From Sanghuangporus weigelae (lineage: Eukaryota > Basidiomycota > Agaricomycetes > Hymenochaetales > Hymenochaetaceae): DNA of 64,000 nt. Position 1 is the stretch's first letter. Each line of letters opens with the position of its first letter. Shown in pieces: positions 38,706 to 50,079 of this stretch. The stretch is taken from contig CP137322.1 in assembly GCA_033182465.1 (NCBI GenBank), positions 1,798,001 to 1,862,000 on the forward strand, written 5' to 3'. The translations under genes and the position numbers were made by a program. The notes below the pieces were generated by a model. It worked only from the letters and a program-made list of their open reading frames with translations, had not been told where the DNA came from and did no database searches.

Positions 38706-40353
38706 TCAGGGATTCTCAACTGGTTGGGCATCGTTTCTCGCCTTCCTTTTCCTCTCTTTTCCCCTCTCCTTCTTCGCTTTCTTCGCCAGCAGAGCATCAT
38801 CATCACCCGTCTCATCAGGCTGCTTACGTTTCTCATCTGGCGTGGTATGTTCTGGCGCGGCTCCGTCGGCTCTCTTGACATTTAATGCAGTGCTATCTTT
38901 ATGTTCTCCCTTTGATTTCTTCTTTTTCTTCACAGCAGCTTGAGTCCCTGCTTCATCCGTTGGGACCGGAACAGATTCTTCGGAGACCTTCTCGGACGAG
39001 TTGGACTTCGCATCTTTTTTCTTGAAATTCTTCTTAGACTAGATACCTTTCTTAGCAACGTGTATAGAATGAGCGGGGAAATGGCATACCGGGGGATTGT
39101 CACTTTCCTGACGATCATTCGAAGCAGAAGGCTGAGGGTCCGTCGCAGACGGAGCGATAGGACCCTCCTTCCCCACGTCGCTCACTGGCTTCTCTTTGTC
39201 CTTCTTCTCCTTCCATCTCTTTTTGTCCTTTCTATCCTTCTTTTCCTTCTCGAGTGTCTTTGTCTCCGAGACCTGTGGTGCCATGTCCGTCGGTGAAGAA
39301 ACAGCCGTCTTGGACGCATAATCTTGGGCCTGTTCGTCCTATTGAGTTAAGAATAATTTACACCCACGATGATTCCTTGAGCTTACCGTTTCTGTCTGTC
39401 TGTTAGTGTCCGCGGCGTCTAACTTCTGTTTCTTCCGTTTCTTTTTGGAGTCGCTCGACGATGCATCACCTGTTGGAGCACGGTGTGATCCATCTGCCTT
39501 GCGCTTCTTCTTCTTGCTAGCCTCTTTCGCTTGCGCATCTGCCGCTGGTACCGCCATCGTGGTAGCATGATTGCCTAAAATGCATGAATGAGTATGAAAT
39601 CATGCATCTCGCACTATCAATCAAGAGATTGTGCCTTGGGGACAAGGGCGGCTGTGCATGGCAAAACAGAAACAACTTCGCGGGATATGAACACTACATA
39701 GTCCAGAACGTGCAAAGCACCTTCAAACCATGATGACGAAATGAAAGTTATTTATTCAAGAAATGGGAAGGAACAGAGCTGTGATCTAGCCGGATAGCTC
39801 ACCATTATTAACAACTGTATCAGACGTATCCCGACGGATGCTTTCCACCCCGTTTCCCGACTTTCCCGACTTAGACTCGGATTGTACGGTGATAGATTTG
39901 TTCGGTCCCTCTTTTCCAGACGATTCGGACTTATCAGCACCCAGAGGGGTTGGTCCATTTTTCTGCTGTCAAATAATTGAAGCTTCAGTGTTATATCGAA
40001 TATATGTCCGTATTAGAGACGCACGGTCTTTTTGCCCTTGTACAAAGCCTTCTGGTATTTCTCCGCCTCGGAAATGCAGGATATGTGACCCTTCCACTCT
40101 GACCGGGTCCAGAAGGTTTTTCCACAGTCTACACAAGTGAAAAATGAGTGGCATTTGTAGGAATGAGTGTCAAGCTTGGGCTTTTTGACGACGTCTTGGC
40201 AGGCTATCAGCGAGCAGAAAGGACAACAATGAGTCAGGCGAACTTTGCATATTACAGATTCATGAAGATACACAAACCATCGCACCTATCAGCGAATTAG
40301 AAACAATCAGAAAGAGTATAGCAACTGGAGTTTACTTACTGAAAGGACACCAT
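38706..40353 (-). CDS. LYAR-type nucleolar zinc-finger protein
   Basis: The N-terminus splices to MVSFQCDACQDVVKKPKLDT, then CHSFFTCVDCGKTFW and HISCISEAEKYQKALYKGKK. This is the C2HC LYAR zinc finger, with both Cys pairs, the spacing His and the ISExxKYQ ending. To get it, exon 1 is 14 nt (40340-40353) and exon 2 is an 8-nt microexon (40278-40285). The rest is a long Lys/Glu/Ser-rich tail with nuclear/nucleolar basic clusters (KKKKRKADGSHRAP, KKRKKQKLDAAD, KKAKKERGKERKRKARND) ending AQPVENP. Vertebrate LYAR works in rRNA processing and transcription; a nucleolar role here follows from family only. It sits between DUF6699 copies A and B, all on the minus strand. Confidence 0.85.
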
Positions 40354-42121
40354 CCTTGACCTCGGCGGACTACCGCTGAAGGAAAGCGAGGCGACGCCGC
40401 GCCGTGCCTCAAAATTTTCATTACGTAAGCACTCGTTGATTCTGGTCGGCTCGGAGAACACCGAATCGAATTCCCCAACACTACATAGTACTGACTGTTT
40501 TGTTCACCACCTGCTATTAGGCGCCTCTTTCGACTGCTCTTATCGATTGCACTCAAGACCGCTTTAAGATGGTGACTTCGCGAAGGTTTTGACCTTTCTT
40601 GTTTGAGTAGCGGTGTCCGTGTTGCTGTGCTTCTTCTCAGTGAGATGCTCACCGCCATTGTCGTAAGGGTTGCTTCTTTCAAGCGCTTCACGGCCTCATC
40701 CATTTCACCCAGAGTACGATACTTGAACCCCCGAAACACGAAGGTGTATCTAGACCCTGTTCAGCGTCCATCATGGCAAGATCCTGGGAAAATCCCAATG
40801 ACTGGCAAAGCTGTAACGGGTTCCGTACTATCTATACAATCAAATGGTATTCCCTGCTAGCGCTACTAGAAATATTACCGAGAACCGCGCATTTCGTGGC
40901 GGTAAAACGAAGGGGACAATGAAGCAAGGCTAAGCTTCGAAGAATGCGCGAAAGGAGGCAGTGAATCAGAACATATTGCATCAGATCTGTGGTGAGTAGT
41001 TCGCCCTTTCCGTCTGCTGGAGTGGAGTGTGAGGCGCTTGAGAACTTCGAAGTGACGTTATTCTGCGACCGTCGGAAAAATGGTCGTCGAAAAGTCTCTT
41101 TGGCCATACCCAGGGCAATATACCGTTTTCTATGGCCGGAGCACCTTGGCGATTGTCTGCTGAGAACAAACCGGCTCCTATTGTTTCCTTTGTGATTTTA
41201 TTTTCAAATATGCCAGACGGGCATGGTGACTTACCCTGAATGATTTGGCATCGCGGGTAGGCAAGTTAAGATGGTCGTGATCGCGACGCTGGGCATACAA
41301 TGTAAAGGTATGCTTTTTCTGCTTGCGGGACCGGACATCTTTGCTGTGCGGCGGGTGCCCTAATGACGGAGCCGTTGTAAGCCAGGTCGCCATATTGCAA
41401 GCCCTGCGCGCCCAATGAATTCTCGCGGTGGTATGGAGTCGTGAATACGGCTGTTCATATTTCATGTTTGGATGAGCTCGTGTCATTCTTGCGGGGCATT
41501 GTCAGACACTCACGCGCATCATGTACTTCCTGCTGCATCATGCATGATCGACCGGGGCAATACCTGTACGAACAATCATGATGCGGCGGAAGTGAGCTTG
41601 TCTTTAGCCGAGGGGCTCGGCATAGGCTGTTCGTGTCTTTTTCACGATCACGATCATGATGGGATAGCGCGAATGAGAAATATGCATCGCATTCTACATT
41701 CGGGAGTGGGATGGATCGTATAAGCGGAGCCATCATACATCTCGCAACTCCTGCTGGATAGGTATGCGGAGTTTGGCAGGAATTGAAAGGATATGCTGCA
41801 GGAGCGATGGTGGGGATGTAGGTAGTCATGGAGAGTCTTGGACGGAATGAACGTTGATGTTCTCTATGAGGTTGATTACGACAAGAGGGAATAGAGGCTT
41901 TGCGAGCCACAACGACCCTCTTTCTTTTTAAAAGAAGTTCCTATGCTCTTGCCGTTACAGGCCTCGTCACGAGCCTTGTTTATCGAAATCTTTTGACTAC
42001 ACCACCATGATCTCGGCATATTAAAATTTTGCCGATCCAGTGAGTCTCGAAATAGAAACATATTATCTCAATTTGGCGCTGCTTTCCTTTTAAAGAACAG
42101 ACTGGCATTGCTATTGTGTCT
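40354..42121. other. Intergenic stretch between LYAR and DUF6699 copy B
   Basis: The 1.77 kb contain open frames (40332-40739, 41178-41486 and 41455-41910, all minus) rich in Arg, His and Ser and without motifs. The first overlaps the LYAR start. Around 41515-41680 the sequence is unusually rich in CATGAT/ATCATG words. No gene is supported. Confidence 0.45.
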
Positions 42122-42977
42122 CTAAGTTCTGATTTCGGCGAATTTTACTACCCAAGTATCGACGCAAGATTCTCTGCCAGGGAGCAGTACATCACGAGCA
42201 AAATTGTCATCCTTCAGTAGGCCGCGGAACACAACGTTTCGTCCCAACCAGTCTACTCGACGCAAATACTTCCCTTGCTCGTGAGTGCGCATCGCCACGG
42301 TTTCCGTCATGAGTCGTCTCCTCTGGCTTTGATCTGGACGATATGCTGACACAAAGAGCGACCATTCCGCATCTGTGATAGGCTGAGAAAGTCCAGAAGT
42401 CAGTGCCGTCCATACGTCGCCACAGGTCACGTAATGCGGAGTTCCACTCGTCGCGAGTGGCCGAAAGTCGAGTTCAAAGACCCAGGGATGATCCTGGGAG
42501 ATAAGACGCATGTGCATCGTCGGCCGCCGTGAAGCGCTTGTGCTCCAGAATCGCGCATATGCTCCAGAATTGATCCCCTTCTCGGGAGGAAGTCGTACGT
42601 CAAAATTTACACGGGTCGTATCAACGGCGAGCACCGGATTCAGATCAGGGTAACGAGAAGACGTCGGAGTAGTCACTTTGATTAATTACTCGCGATTCAG
42701 CGTCGCCGACGTCAACGAAATGGAAGGACTTACTAAAATCAGCCTCCCAGAGTACTCGCCTCGGCTTCTGGGGAGTTGGAGGCGGTGTGATCGGATGGTC
42801 CTGAGCTAGCTGAGTATAACCTGGGAGGGACCACCGATTCTGTTTCTTGCGAAGCTTTCGATGTCCATCTTCTGGCTGTGGCGTGAGGGGACGAGTGTAA
42901 ATGGCATTGGTTTGAGGGGTTTGGTAGAACGGAGCCTGAAAGTAGTGTGGCGTCGCATAGTAAGAAGCGTAGGCCAT
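42122..42977 (-). CDS. DUF6699 domain protein (copy B)
   Basis: Exon 1 encodes a Tyr/Pro/Gln-rich head (MAYASYYATPHYFQAPFYQT, LARKK-like basic run, ITPPPTPQKPRRVLWEADF). It joins, through an intron with donor GTAAGT near 42733 and acceptor near 42679, to the domain TPTSSRYPDLNPVLAVDTTR, NFDVRLPPEK, MRLISQDHPWVFELDF, VTCGDVWTALTSGLS, RRVDWLGRNVVFRGLLKDDN, and TWVVKFAEIRT. The LNPVL...FDVRLPP start and the DWLGR..F.GL line are the clearest DUF6699 hallmarks of the three copies. The length, about 265 residues, is normal. Confidence 0.85.
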
Positions 42978-43043
42978 CTTGAAAAAATTTCTTCCCTTGT
43001 GCTTGAGCGTAAATTAAGATGTCATCAATGATCGTTGCGAGTG

Positions 43044-43328
43044 CTATGCACACACTTCTTCTGTCCTATGTGTTCGACTTCTTGAATATTCGATCGCAGA
43101 GTAAGAATGAGGAAGGTTCAAAGGCAGATCTTGGGTTCGGCGCCAACTTAGATGGTCCTGAGCAAAACGAAAGCGCTCTGTTATACACATCCCAGACGAC
43201 TTCTTGAATTTGACAATCCAGGTACCTACTTTGCGCGTCTGCAGCTCGAGGCTGTTGTCTGAGACTATTCCTTTTTGAGGTTCCCAGATGCTAGAATTGC
43301 AACTTGAACTTCCTCTACGACGGTCCAT
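43044..43328 (-). pseudogene. Possible remnant of a fourth DUF6699 copy
   Basis: Between copies B and C a minus-strand frame reads SLELQTRKVGTWIVKFKKSS. The TWIVKFKKS line mirrors the closing strand of the neighbours (TWVVKFAEIRT in B, TWIARFVEAD in C). The rest of the frame does not fit the domain. It could be the eroded 3' end of a tandem copy. The resemblance rests on about ten residues. Confidence 0.3.
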
Positions 43329-43604
43329 ACCAGATGCAATACTAGCATGAGAAAATCAGATGTGTCGTAGCTAGCGGCGATAAGACACGTATTCTCTATT
43401 GATATCAACTGAAATTCGATTGAGCGGTGAATTTATATGCAACAAAGTAAAGGTATAGCACGTTAAGTAAGCAATTCGAGTGGCACCAATCTAAGGAGAT
43501 CATCGCGATATGCAAGTTATTGGAAAACGAGGCATCTGAATATATGAATGATAACTAATGAAAGACTATAAGTGCAATATAAAAATCGCAGGAATTTCCA
43601 GATC

Positions 43605-44716
43605 TCAGTCAGCTTCGACGAAACGAGCAATCCACGTCTCAGGACATTGTTCCCTCCCGGGAAGCAAACGCTGGGCGGCCAGCCTGTAACCTTCATCCCT
43701 TTCCAAACCAGCAAACACTGTCTTCCGCATCAGCCAATCCAAGCGGAGAAGAGGCATTGAGTCGTCAATGCTGTTACGCTGCCTGGCGAGGCCGACTAGG
43801 TGTTCATGACGGCGACGAGCCGTCGGCTCACGTGCGGCCATGTCGCTCAAGTACGCCCAGTCCGTATCATGGATCGGCTCCTTAAGCTCCGTATGGATTT
43901 GACTCCAGACATCGTTGCAGGTGATGCCCCGCTGTTCGCCCTGGAGCGCCTCATCCAGCTTGATGTCGATCACCCAAGGAAAGTCTGGCGAGACAATCCT
44001 CACGTGCTCAAGGCGACGATTGGTGATCCAGAGGGTACCATAACTATCCAGAATTCGGCTACTCAAGTTTAACTGAGGGTCCGTCCACATATCGAGTAAG
44101 AACGCATTGACTTGCACTGAGTCTCGAGCAAGCAGGAAGTGAAGGTTCGGATAGATGATAGAGCGTGTTGCTGTGACTGGATATGCTAATCAGTGCTCGA
44201 AAGTAAATCCGATGAATACAGTACGCACATTGTGGAAGATATTCCAAAGATTCTGTCTGTACGACGTTTGGTACAACGACCGGTGCGGCTGAGCCTCTTG
44301 ACCTAGTCGGGCTGATCTGGCTTACGTGGTCATACGCCATTTCAACATCGTGAGGTCGCCTGCCTCCACTTGACTGAGAGTCTGCTGGAGAAGGAAGTTG
44401 CGGAAAGGGGTCGCGGGTAGATGAGCTACTGCCAGATCCGGCTCTTAAACGACGGTAAGGATCATGATAGTTGGATACTGGAGAAGGCATGTCCGTGTCT
44501 AAAAGAACATACGGCGGGACGATAGACGAGGAGCTGAGAGGGCTGGAGGACAAAGGATAATGCAAGTAGGATCAGTAACCAGTGCAAGCTAAATACATGG
44601 CTATTCCGATGCACTTACGTGAGATTAGGAGACGACGGGTCGGATAGTATCAAAGTAGGAGATGTCAAGCTAGGAGACGTCACAGGGTTCTCCTCCAATG
44701 ACGTCCGAATCTGCAT
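43605..44716 (-). CDS. DUF6699 domain protein (copy C)
   Basis: Three exons. The head is MQIRTSLEENPVTSPSLTSP, then PLSSSSIVPPYVLLDTDMPS and a Ser/Arg-rich stretch. The domain follows: WTDPQLNLSSRILDSYGTLW, VRIVSPDFPWVIDI, GITCNDVWSQIHTELKEPIH, RLDWLMRKTVFAGLERDEGY, and PETWIARFVEAD. The first intron (donor near 44622, acceptor near 44556) is in phase. The second, near 44125-44228, was placed less exactly. The start at 44716 is the first ATG after an upstream stop. Compared with A and B it keeps the SPDFPW and DWL lines but has a longer loop after EPIHDTDW. Confidence 0.8.
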
Positions 44717-46301
44717 ACTGACGCCTAGTCCCGCAACATCCAGACCTCGTGCTACAATGATGAGAGAACTAAGGGTAGAGAAAGAATCAGAGGATAGCCG
44801 CCCAATTCAAGCTAAGCGGTGATAGATTCGCCGAGAAGCAGAATTGCAACGATGCTCAAATGAGAGGCAAAAGGTACTGTGTTATTCCGGAAGCACGAAA
44901 TCTCCAGAGAGTGAGTCGATGCGAGGAACTCAGACTTCGAGTGCAAGCGTAATAGGCTTATATCATCACAGGATATGCATGGAGGCCAGAGCACTGCGTA
45001 ATCCCGGCATAAGCACACAAACCCCGTGGCCTGTACACGAGAACAACAACTCACTGCCTTCGTACAGCACGACCATTTTTTTTTTGTCAAGTGTTGCCTT
45101 TTATGGAAGGAGGACCACAGAACCATCTTGATGACTCTTTGACTGGCCTGTATTGCCGAGCGAGTGTGATGACTATGACAAAGTACTGAAAAGTAAGAAG
45201 CTGTGCCGAGAAGAAGCGGAGAAGGCAACTAGGCCCTCAAAATAACCACTCTCGTAAGGGTCGATATTGCCGAAGAGACTGTTTCAAAGAAGATTCATCG
45301 AAGTAGATTCACCAACCCGACCATACTCGTGAAGAAAATTTTCAGCACGTGGTAAAAGGACGGGTACGCCTGTGGTTGTAGGAGATTCTGTGAAGCGAGA
45401 CCGATCGCGATGAACCAGTGCAGCAGGCACGGTCAAAACAACAGGGACGGGGATACACGGAGACAGAGAAGAACCTCATTGTACGACGAGATATGACCTT
45501 TGCGCACGTCAGAAAAGTCGGTCTTGCAGGTGAGCATCCCGTGCTCGCGAGCGACGGAGTCCGACTAATTGATTGATCACTGAAGGTTGTTTGTCGTTGT
45601 TGATCCATACGCTTAGTCAGCATCAAAGTAACTTGTTAATCTACCTTCTTCACTTGGCGACTACATTCCTTGTCTACTATTATTCTGTGCAAATTTTTTC
45701 TGCAATTTGTACCGCTAACCTTGTCTCCTGCAGCCGATTTGCCAATTTGTGCTGACCATGTCTGCAGTGTTTTAACCCTATCTCCTGGCGTCGATGTAAG
45801 GTTCGACGATGTTAGTCTGTGCAAGGCTGTTTCTCAACGTCCGTAGAGCCACGTCCGCATCCAGAGACGGGAAGAAGAGATAGAAGCGGAGTGGTATGTC
45901 GATTGTTCTCTACCTCAGACCCTCTGGAGACCGATCGTTTTGAGCCGCGTTTCGCGTAAAGAAGATGAGAGAAACCGTCCAAGGTATCGCGCAATCGACT
46001 ACACTGTATACATACCATTTCCCTTCTCGTAATGTTAGAGGCTAAGTATAGGAATCCATCACCATCGGTGGTCGTTGGTCGGCAGGACTCCACTCCCGGC
46101 GAACCCAGGATCTTTCCCATTGTCGAGGTTATCAAACATCGTGCCCTTCGGAGGCTTTCGTTGGCATGATCAGTGTCAGTGCCGTCTTAATTGGCGCGGA
46201 GTGCTCATGATCCACGCGTCTCCCTGCGTGCGCAGTACTTTCATTACTCCATCCGCGATCCTTTCATCAAGAGCCCATGATGTTCTCCGAGACAAGGAAA
46301 A
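44717..46301. other. Gene-poor stretch after the DUF6699 cluster
   Basis: Open frames of 60-138 codons occur on both strands; none has a motif or plausible exon partners. A (T)9 run lies at about 45078. The left end should hold the promoter of DUF6699 copy C. Confidence 0.45.
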
Positions 46302-47150
46302 CTAGCAGGAGTCTCACGCATACCTCATCTGTCTACCGCGGGGCGTGATTTGTGTCTCCGCAGCGCCGAGACAAAGATCTGCAATGTACTCGATATGTGC
46401 GGATCGGCGGCTCATGCACGTACTGCACACAAACCTTCTTACGCGCAGTCACGGGTTAATAATTGAAATCTCGTGTTCGTTTCATCCGTTTCCCAAAGCG
46501 TATAAACGGATTTGTCCTTCCGGAGATATGGACACAGTGCGCGCCTTCGGTGGTTTTGCTATTGGGCACTGGAAACACGCCCAATCCCCCTTGTCAAAAT
46601 CATTTCAGTTCGGCATCGTTTGCGTTGGAGAGATCCGGGATATTCCTTTCCTCTGCGAAGTGATCCTTAACTTAGCTGACAGTTGTTTCATGAGCTTCAG
46701 CCGCGGTGCCTGACGGGAGGGATGTGCCATTGGCATTGGAGTGCAGATCCTCTCGAATGCTGTGAGGCACTCAATGGTGGAACTTCGCTTCAGTTCGATA
46801 CGCGAGGCACACAATTCTAACCGCGACCATGATTCTGTAATTTGATCCACTGCGATTGACCGTCGCTCATCAATCAAAATCCTTCGTTATATTGAAGTGT
46901 GCGAAAACAGACATAATCTGCAGCTGTCTGGCCGAATCAGACAGTGCTTACATACAGTTTGATGCTCGGTCCAATTTATTGGTCCTTTGGATCAGAAGTG
47001 ATTGACTCTGTCATCCTAACGGTTCGTAGATGATCGCCGAATAGACTACACTTCGTGGTAAGTACACATATCACATAACACAGCATGTCACTATCTAATC
47101 TCTTACGCAAAGCTTCGGTTCGGTTCTACCTGAGTGCAATCTAGCCGTGC
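46302..47150. repeat. Tandem duplication, unit 1
   Basis: This unit and the next align along their whole length in the same orientation, e.g. CCGCAGCGCCGAGACAA at 46361 and 47221, GGAGAGATCCGGGATA at 46628 and 47494, and CGCCGAATAGACTAC at 47036 and 47970. Offsets grow from about 865 to 934 bp because unit 2 has extra sequence. Divergence is visible to the eye and includes indels, so the duplication is not recent. Neither unit encodes a recognisable protein. Confidence 0.85.
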
Positions 47151-47168
47151 ATTTAGTTCGAGACATGG

Positions 47169-48075
47169 GAAGCTAGCGCAAGTCTCGCGCATACGTCAAA
47201 TTGTGATCTAATTGTGTATCCGCAGCGCCGAGACAAGGTCTCCAATATACTCGATATGCGGACCGGGCGGATTGGTTCATGCAAGTACTGCGTACAAATC
47301 TTCCTACGCGCAGTCGCAGGGTTATGATTGAAATCGCGTGCTCGTTTCATCCTCGTCCCGAGCTCGCGGAGAAGCAGCGTCTTCCTGGCGATGAGGCCAC
47401 AATGTGGGGCTCTCGTGGTTTTCACTATTGGTCATTGGAAATGCACCAGTCCTCTGGTCGGAATCATTTCAATTCGGCATGGCATTTGCATTGGAGAGAT
47501 CCGGGATACTGCTTTCCTCTACGAAGTGATCCTTAACTTAGAAGTTGTTTCATGAGCATGCGCCACGGCGCCTGACTATGAGAGGGATGTGCTATTGGAG
47601 TGCAAATCCTCTCAAATGCCGTGAGCATTCGGCGGCGGAGTTTTGATCATGTAGGTAACGTGTCATATCAGTCTTTTGTAAATGTGAAGCTACATCATTA
47701 GATTACTTAAGTGGTGGTCCTCCGCTTCAGTTCAAGTCTGACCGCGATCATGATTCTGCGACTTGATCCATTGCAATTGACCGTCGTTCTATCAATCAAA
47801 ATCCTTCATTATACTGAATTGTGCGAAAACAGATATAACCTGCAGCTACTTCGCTGGATCAGATAGTGTTTACGCAATCCGACGCTCGGTTCAATTTGTC
47901 GGTTCGTTGGATCAGAAGTGATTGATTCCTCGTGATTCCGCCCGGGATCTTTCCGATTCGTAGATAGTCGCCGAATAGACTACCACGCTACGTGGTAAGT
48001 TATCACATAACACAACGTGTCACTATCTAATTCAAGCTTCAGTTCGACCCTACCTAAATACAATCTGATGCCCGT
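47169..48075. repeat. Tandem duplication, unit 2
   Basis: Second copy of the unit described for 46302-47150. About 65 bp near 47640-47710 are absent from unit 1, either an insertion here or a loss there. No terminal inverted repeats or target duplications were seen, so simple tandem duplication is preferred over transposition. Confidence 0.85.
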
Positions 48076-49442
48076 CGGAGTGCTCTGTGCATGTGTAAAC
48101 ACGTATATTCGATACAACCAGATACCTGACAATCGAATCGAATACTCAGCAAAGGTACAATAGGATGTCCGCATGACCTCCTCACTTGTAGTTCTCCGCC
48201 CTTCGCACGCCGACGATTGGTTGCAAGACTAATTATCGCAGTGCCCCACGGAAAATAACGGGTTGGGTGGCCGCCTTCAATACGATAGGGGTTCGACGAC
48301 ACGCGCTCCGTTGTAGTCGGGCCTGAAATTAAAAAGCTTTTAGTTCTTCTAGAGGCCTTTCTCGTCGAATTGACAAGATAACAGGATTTGTCACAGGATT
48401 TCTGTCTAAGAGCGGTGCCGACAGAAGTTGCGTATCAATAAAGAAGAGCTCCAAAAGACAATTCAAGGTCAGTGTACTCATAATACACAAGCACGCTCCG
48501 AGAGCTTAGTGAAAACGAGGTATTCCCACTGGCAAACGTGCATCCCGGACGTTCGATCAAGTCGCAAAGGCAGTGAAGCGCAGATAGGACGGCACCATGA
48601 AGTCCCATATTAGACGCCCGGCGCATCTTCGATTCGAACGAACACATGTTCTCGGTGCTGCAGGTTTTGAACGCAGCAATCCATGATTGCCAGTCTAAAG
48701 CATAGAGCATCAGCCCAGGACCGAAAGCATCACCAGACTTTCCAAAGCGTGCCTCATACGATCAAGATTTAGACGAAGAACAATTGCTGGGTGTCTATGA
48801 AATAGCAACGTGTTTCCCAGATGTTAAGAGCGGTCAGCGGCACGCGAGACAGCGATCGATTTCGGAATGACGGTCACGGTCAAGACGGGTTTAATCCCAT
48901 TGATCGATATAAGCAGTCAAACAAAGAGGCAGAGAAATCCTGTGTAGATGGAATCGATTCACCATATATGACTATTCTTTCTCAAATCTTTCCCAGAAAG
49001 GCGAAAGATCCATGGTATGTGAGCTGCCGATGGGTCAGACTGATTGGCGTTGAGCGAAGATCTTCGCTTCGAAGACTGGCTCGTCGCATAAATCAGCTTT
49101 CGAGCTCGAAGAAACATGGAAAGCAGAGAGAACAAACAACAGAGAATGTCAGACTGTATTAGAAACTTAAACGAGAAGACTTAACTAGTACTCCTAGTCA
49201 AATAACTAAGTACAATACATCGGTACAAATAAGTGAGGTCACAGTATATTTGTAGGTTAGGTATAATAGTTGTCACGCGGGCGATAAGCCGGTCACTGCG
49301 ACTCTCCTGTCACCATATACTTAAAGCAGACGCGCATGTCGACTCTGACTCCCCACTGCTACTCTCCTCCTCCCCTTACCATATACCTCCTCTGGAGTCG
49401 TTCTTTCTCTGTCCATCACCGTGTTTTGTACTGCTAGTATCG
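48076..49442. other. Gene-poor stretch before the proline-rich gene
   Basis: Nothing is firmly supported. A minus-strand frame at 48435-48710 (WIAAFKTCSTENMCSFESKM, LHGAVLSALHCLCDLIERPG) has coding-like composition but no partners or family match. Confidence 0.4.
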
Positions 49443-50079
49443 ATGGCACCTCCTCATCGCCTCGCAGCGACTCCCATCTCCTCTGGTGCGCGACGCGCAC
49501 AGCCTTCCACTGCTCGTCCACCGTATTCGCAACAGTTCGTGGACAGACACCCGGAGCTCTGCTACGCTCCGCGTTTACTGCCCGTTCAGCTTCCGGAGGA
49601 GATGCAGCCTGGTTGGCGACCTTCACCGCATACCTCGTATCCGTCTGCACATGCACCGAATGCACCGACGCGCGCGGGAGACGGTGTAAATGGTGCACTG
49701 CACCTGACGGCAGGGACCCATCCGCATGCGAGGAGCGGTACGTTCTACTAACCAATACATGCTTGTCATGAAGCTCATCATATGTGCTTGGCGATACAAT
49801 TGCATAGGACTGAGTACCGATTACCCCCATGATTATTATCTAATGGCGCACCCCACGTTCAGCATAGGCGCACCTCCGCCATATTCCGCTACAGTACCGT
49901 CGACTCAACCGGTCTACGTCGCTCCGGCTTCCCAATCTGCGCCTGTTCCTATCCCTAAACCACGCGAGCCGCCGTCACCGCCAACCCCGGATGCGACACC
50001 ACCGCGCCCCGCAGTCACTTCTCGGCGCAAGCCCGTCTCCGCAGGATACGCGCAGCATGGGGGGTCTCCCACAACTTGA
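49443..50079 (+). CDS. Small proline-rich hypothetical protein
   Basis: Two exons joined by an intron at about 49739-49869 (donor GTACGT, acceptor CATAG, phase kept) give a protein of about 168 residues. Exon 1 starts MAPPHRLAATPISSGARRAQ. Exon 2 reads GAPPPYSATVPSTQPVYVAP, then PIPKPREPPSPPTPDATPPR, ending QHGGSPTT. The whole is disordered, with a PPPY motif that WW domains can bind. No domain is recognised. Support is the frame, splice signals and consistent composition, so it could still be spurious. Confidence 0.5.

Noticed and set aside
40332-40739. 135-codon minus-strand frame starting MFRGFKYRTLGEMDEA
   Set aside because: It overlaps the better-supported LYAR start and has no domain or exon partners.
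41515-41680. Clustered CATGAT/ATCATG words
   Set aside because: Irregular spacing and no consistent unit; not a repeat array.
44812-45228. 138-codon minus-strand frame after DUF6699 copy C
   Set aside because: Cys/Ser/His-rich without motif or splice partners; composition does not resemble neighbouring genes.
48821-49162. 113-codon plus-strand frame
   Set aside because: Charged, motif-free and without a plausible exon structure.
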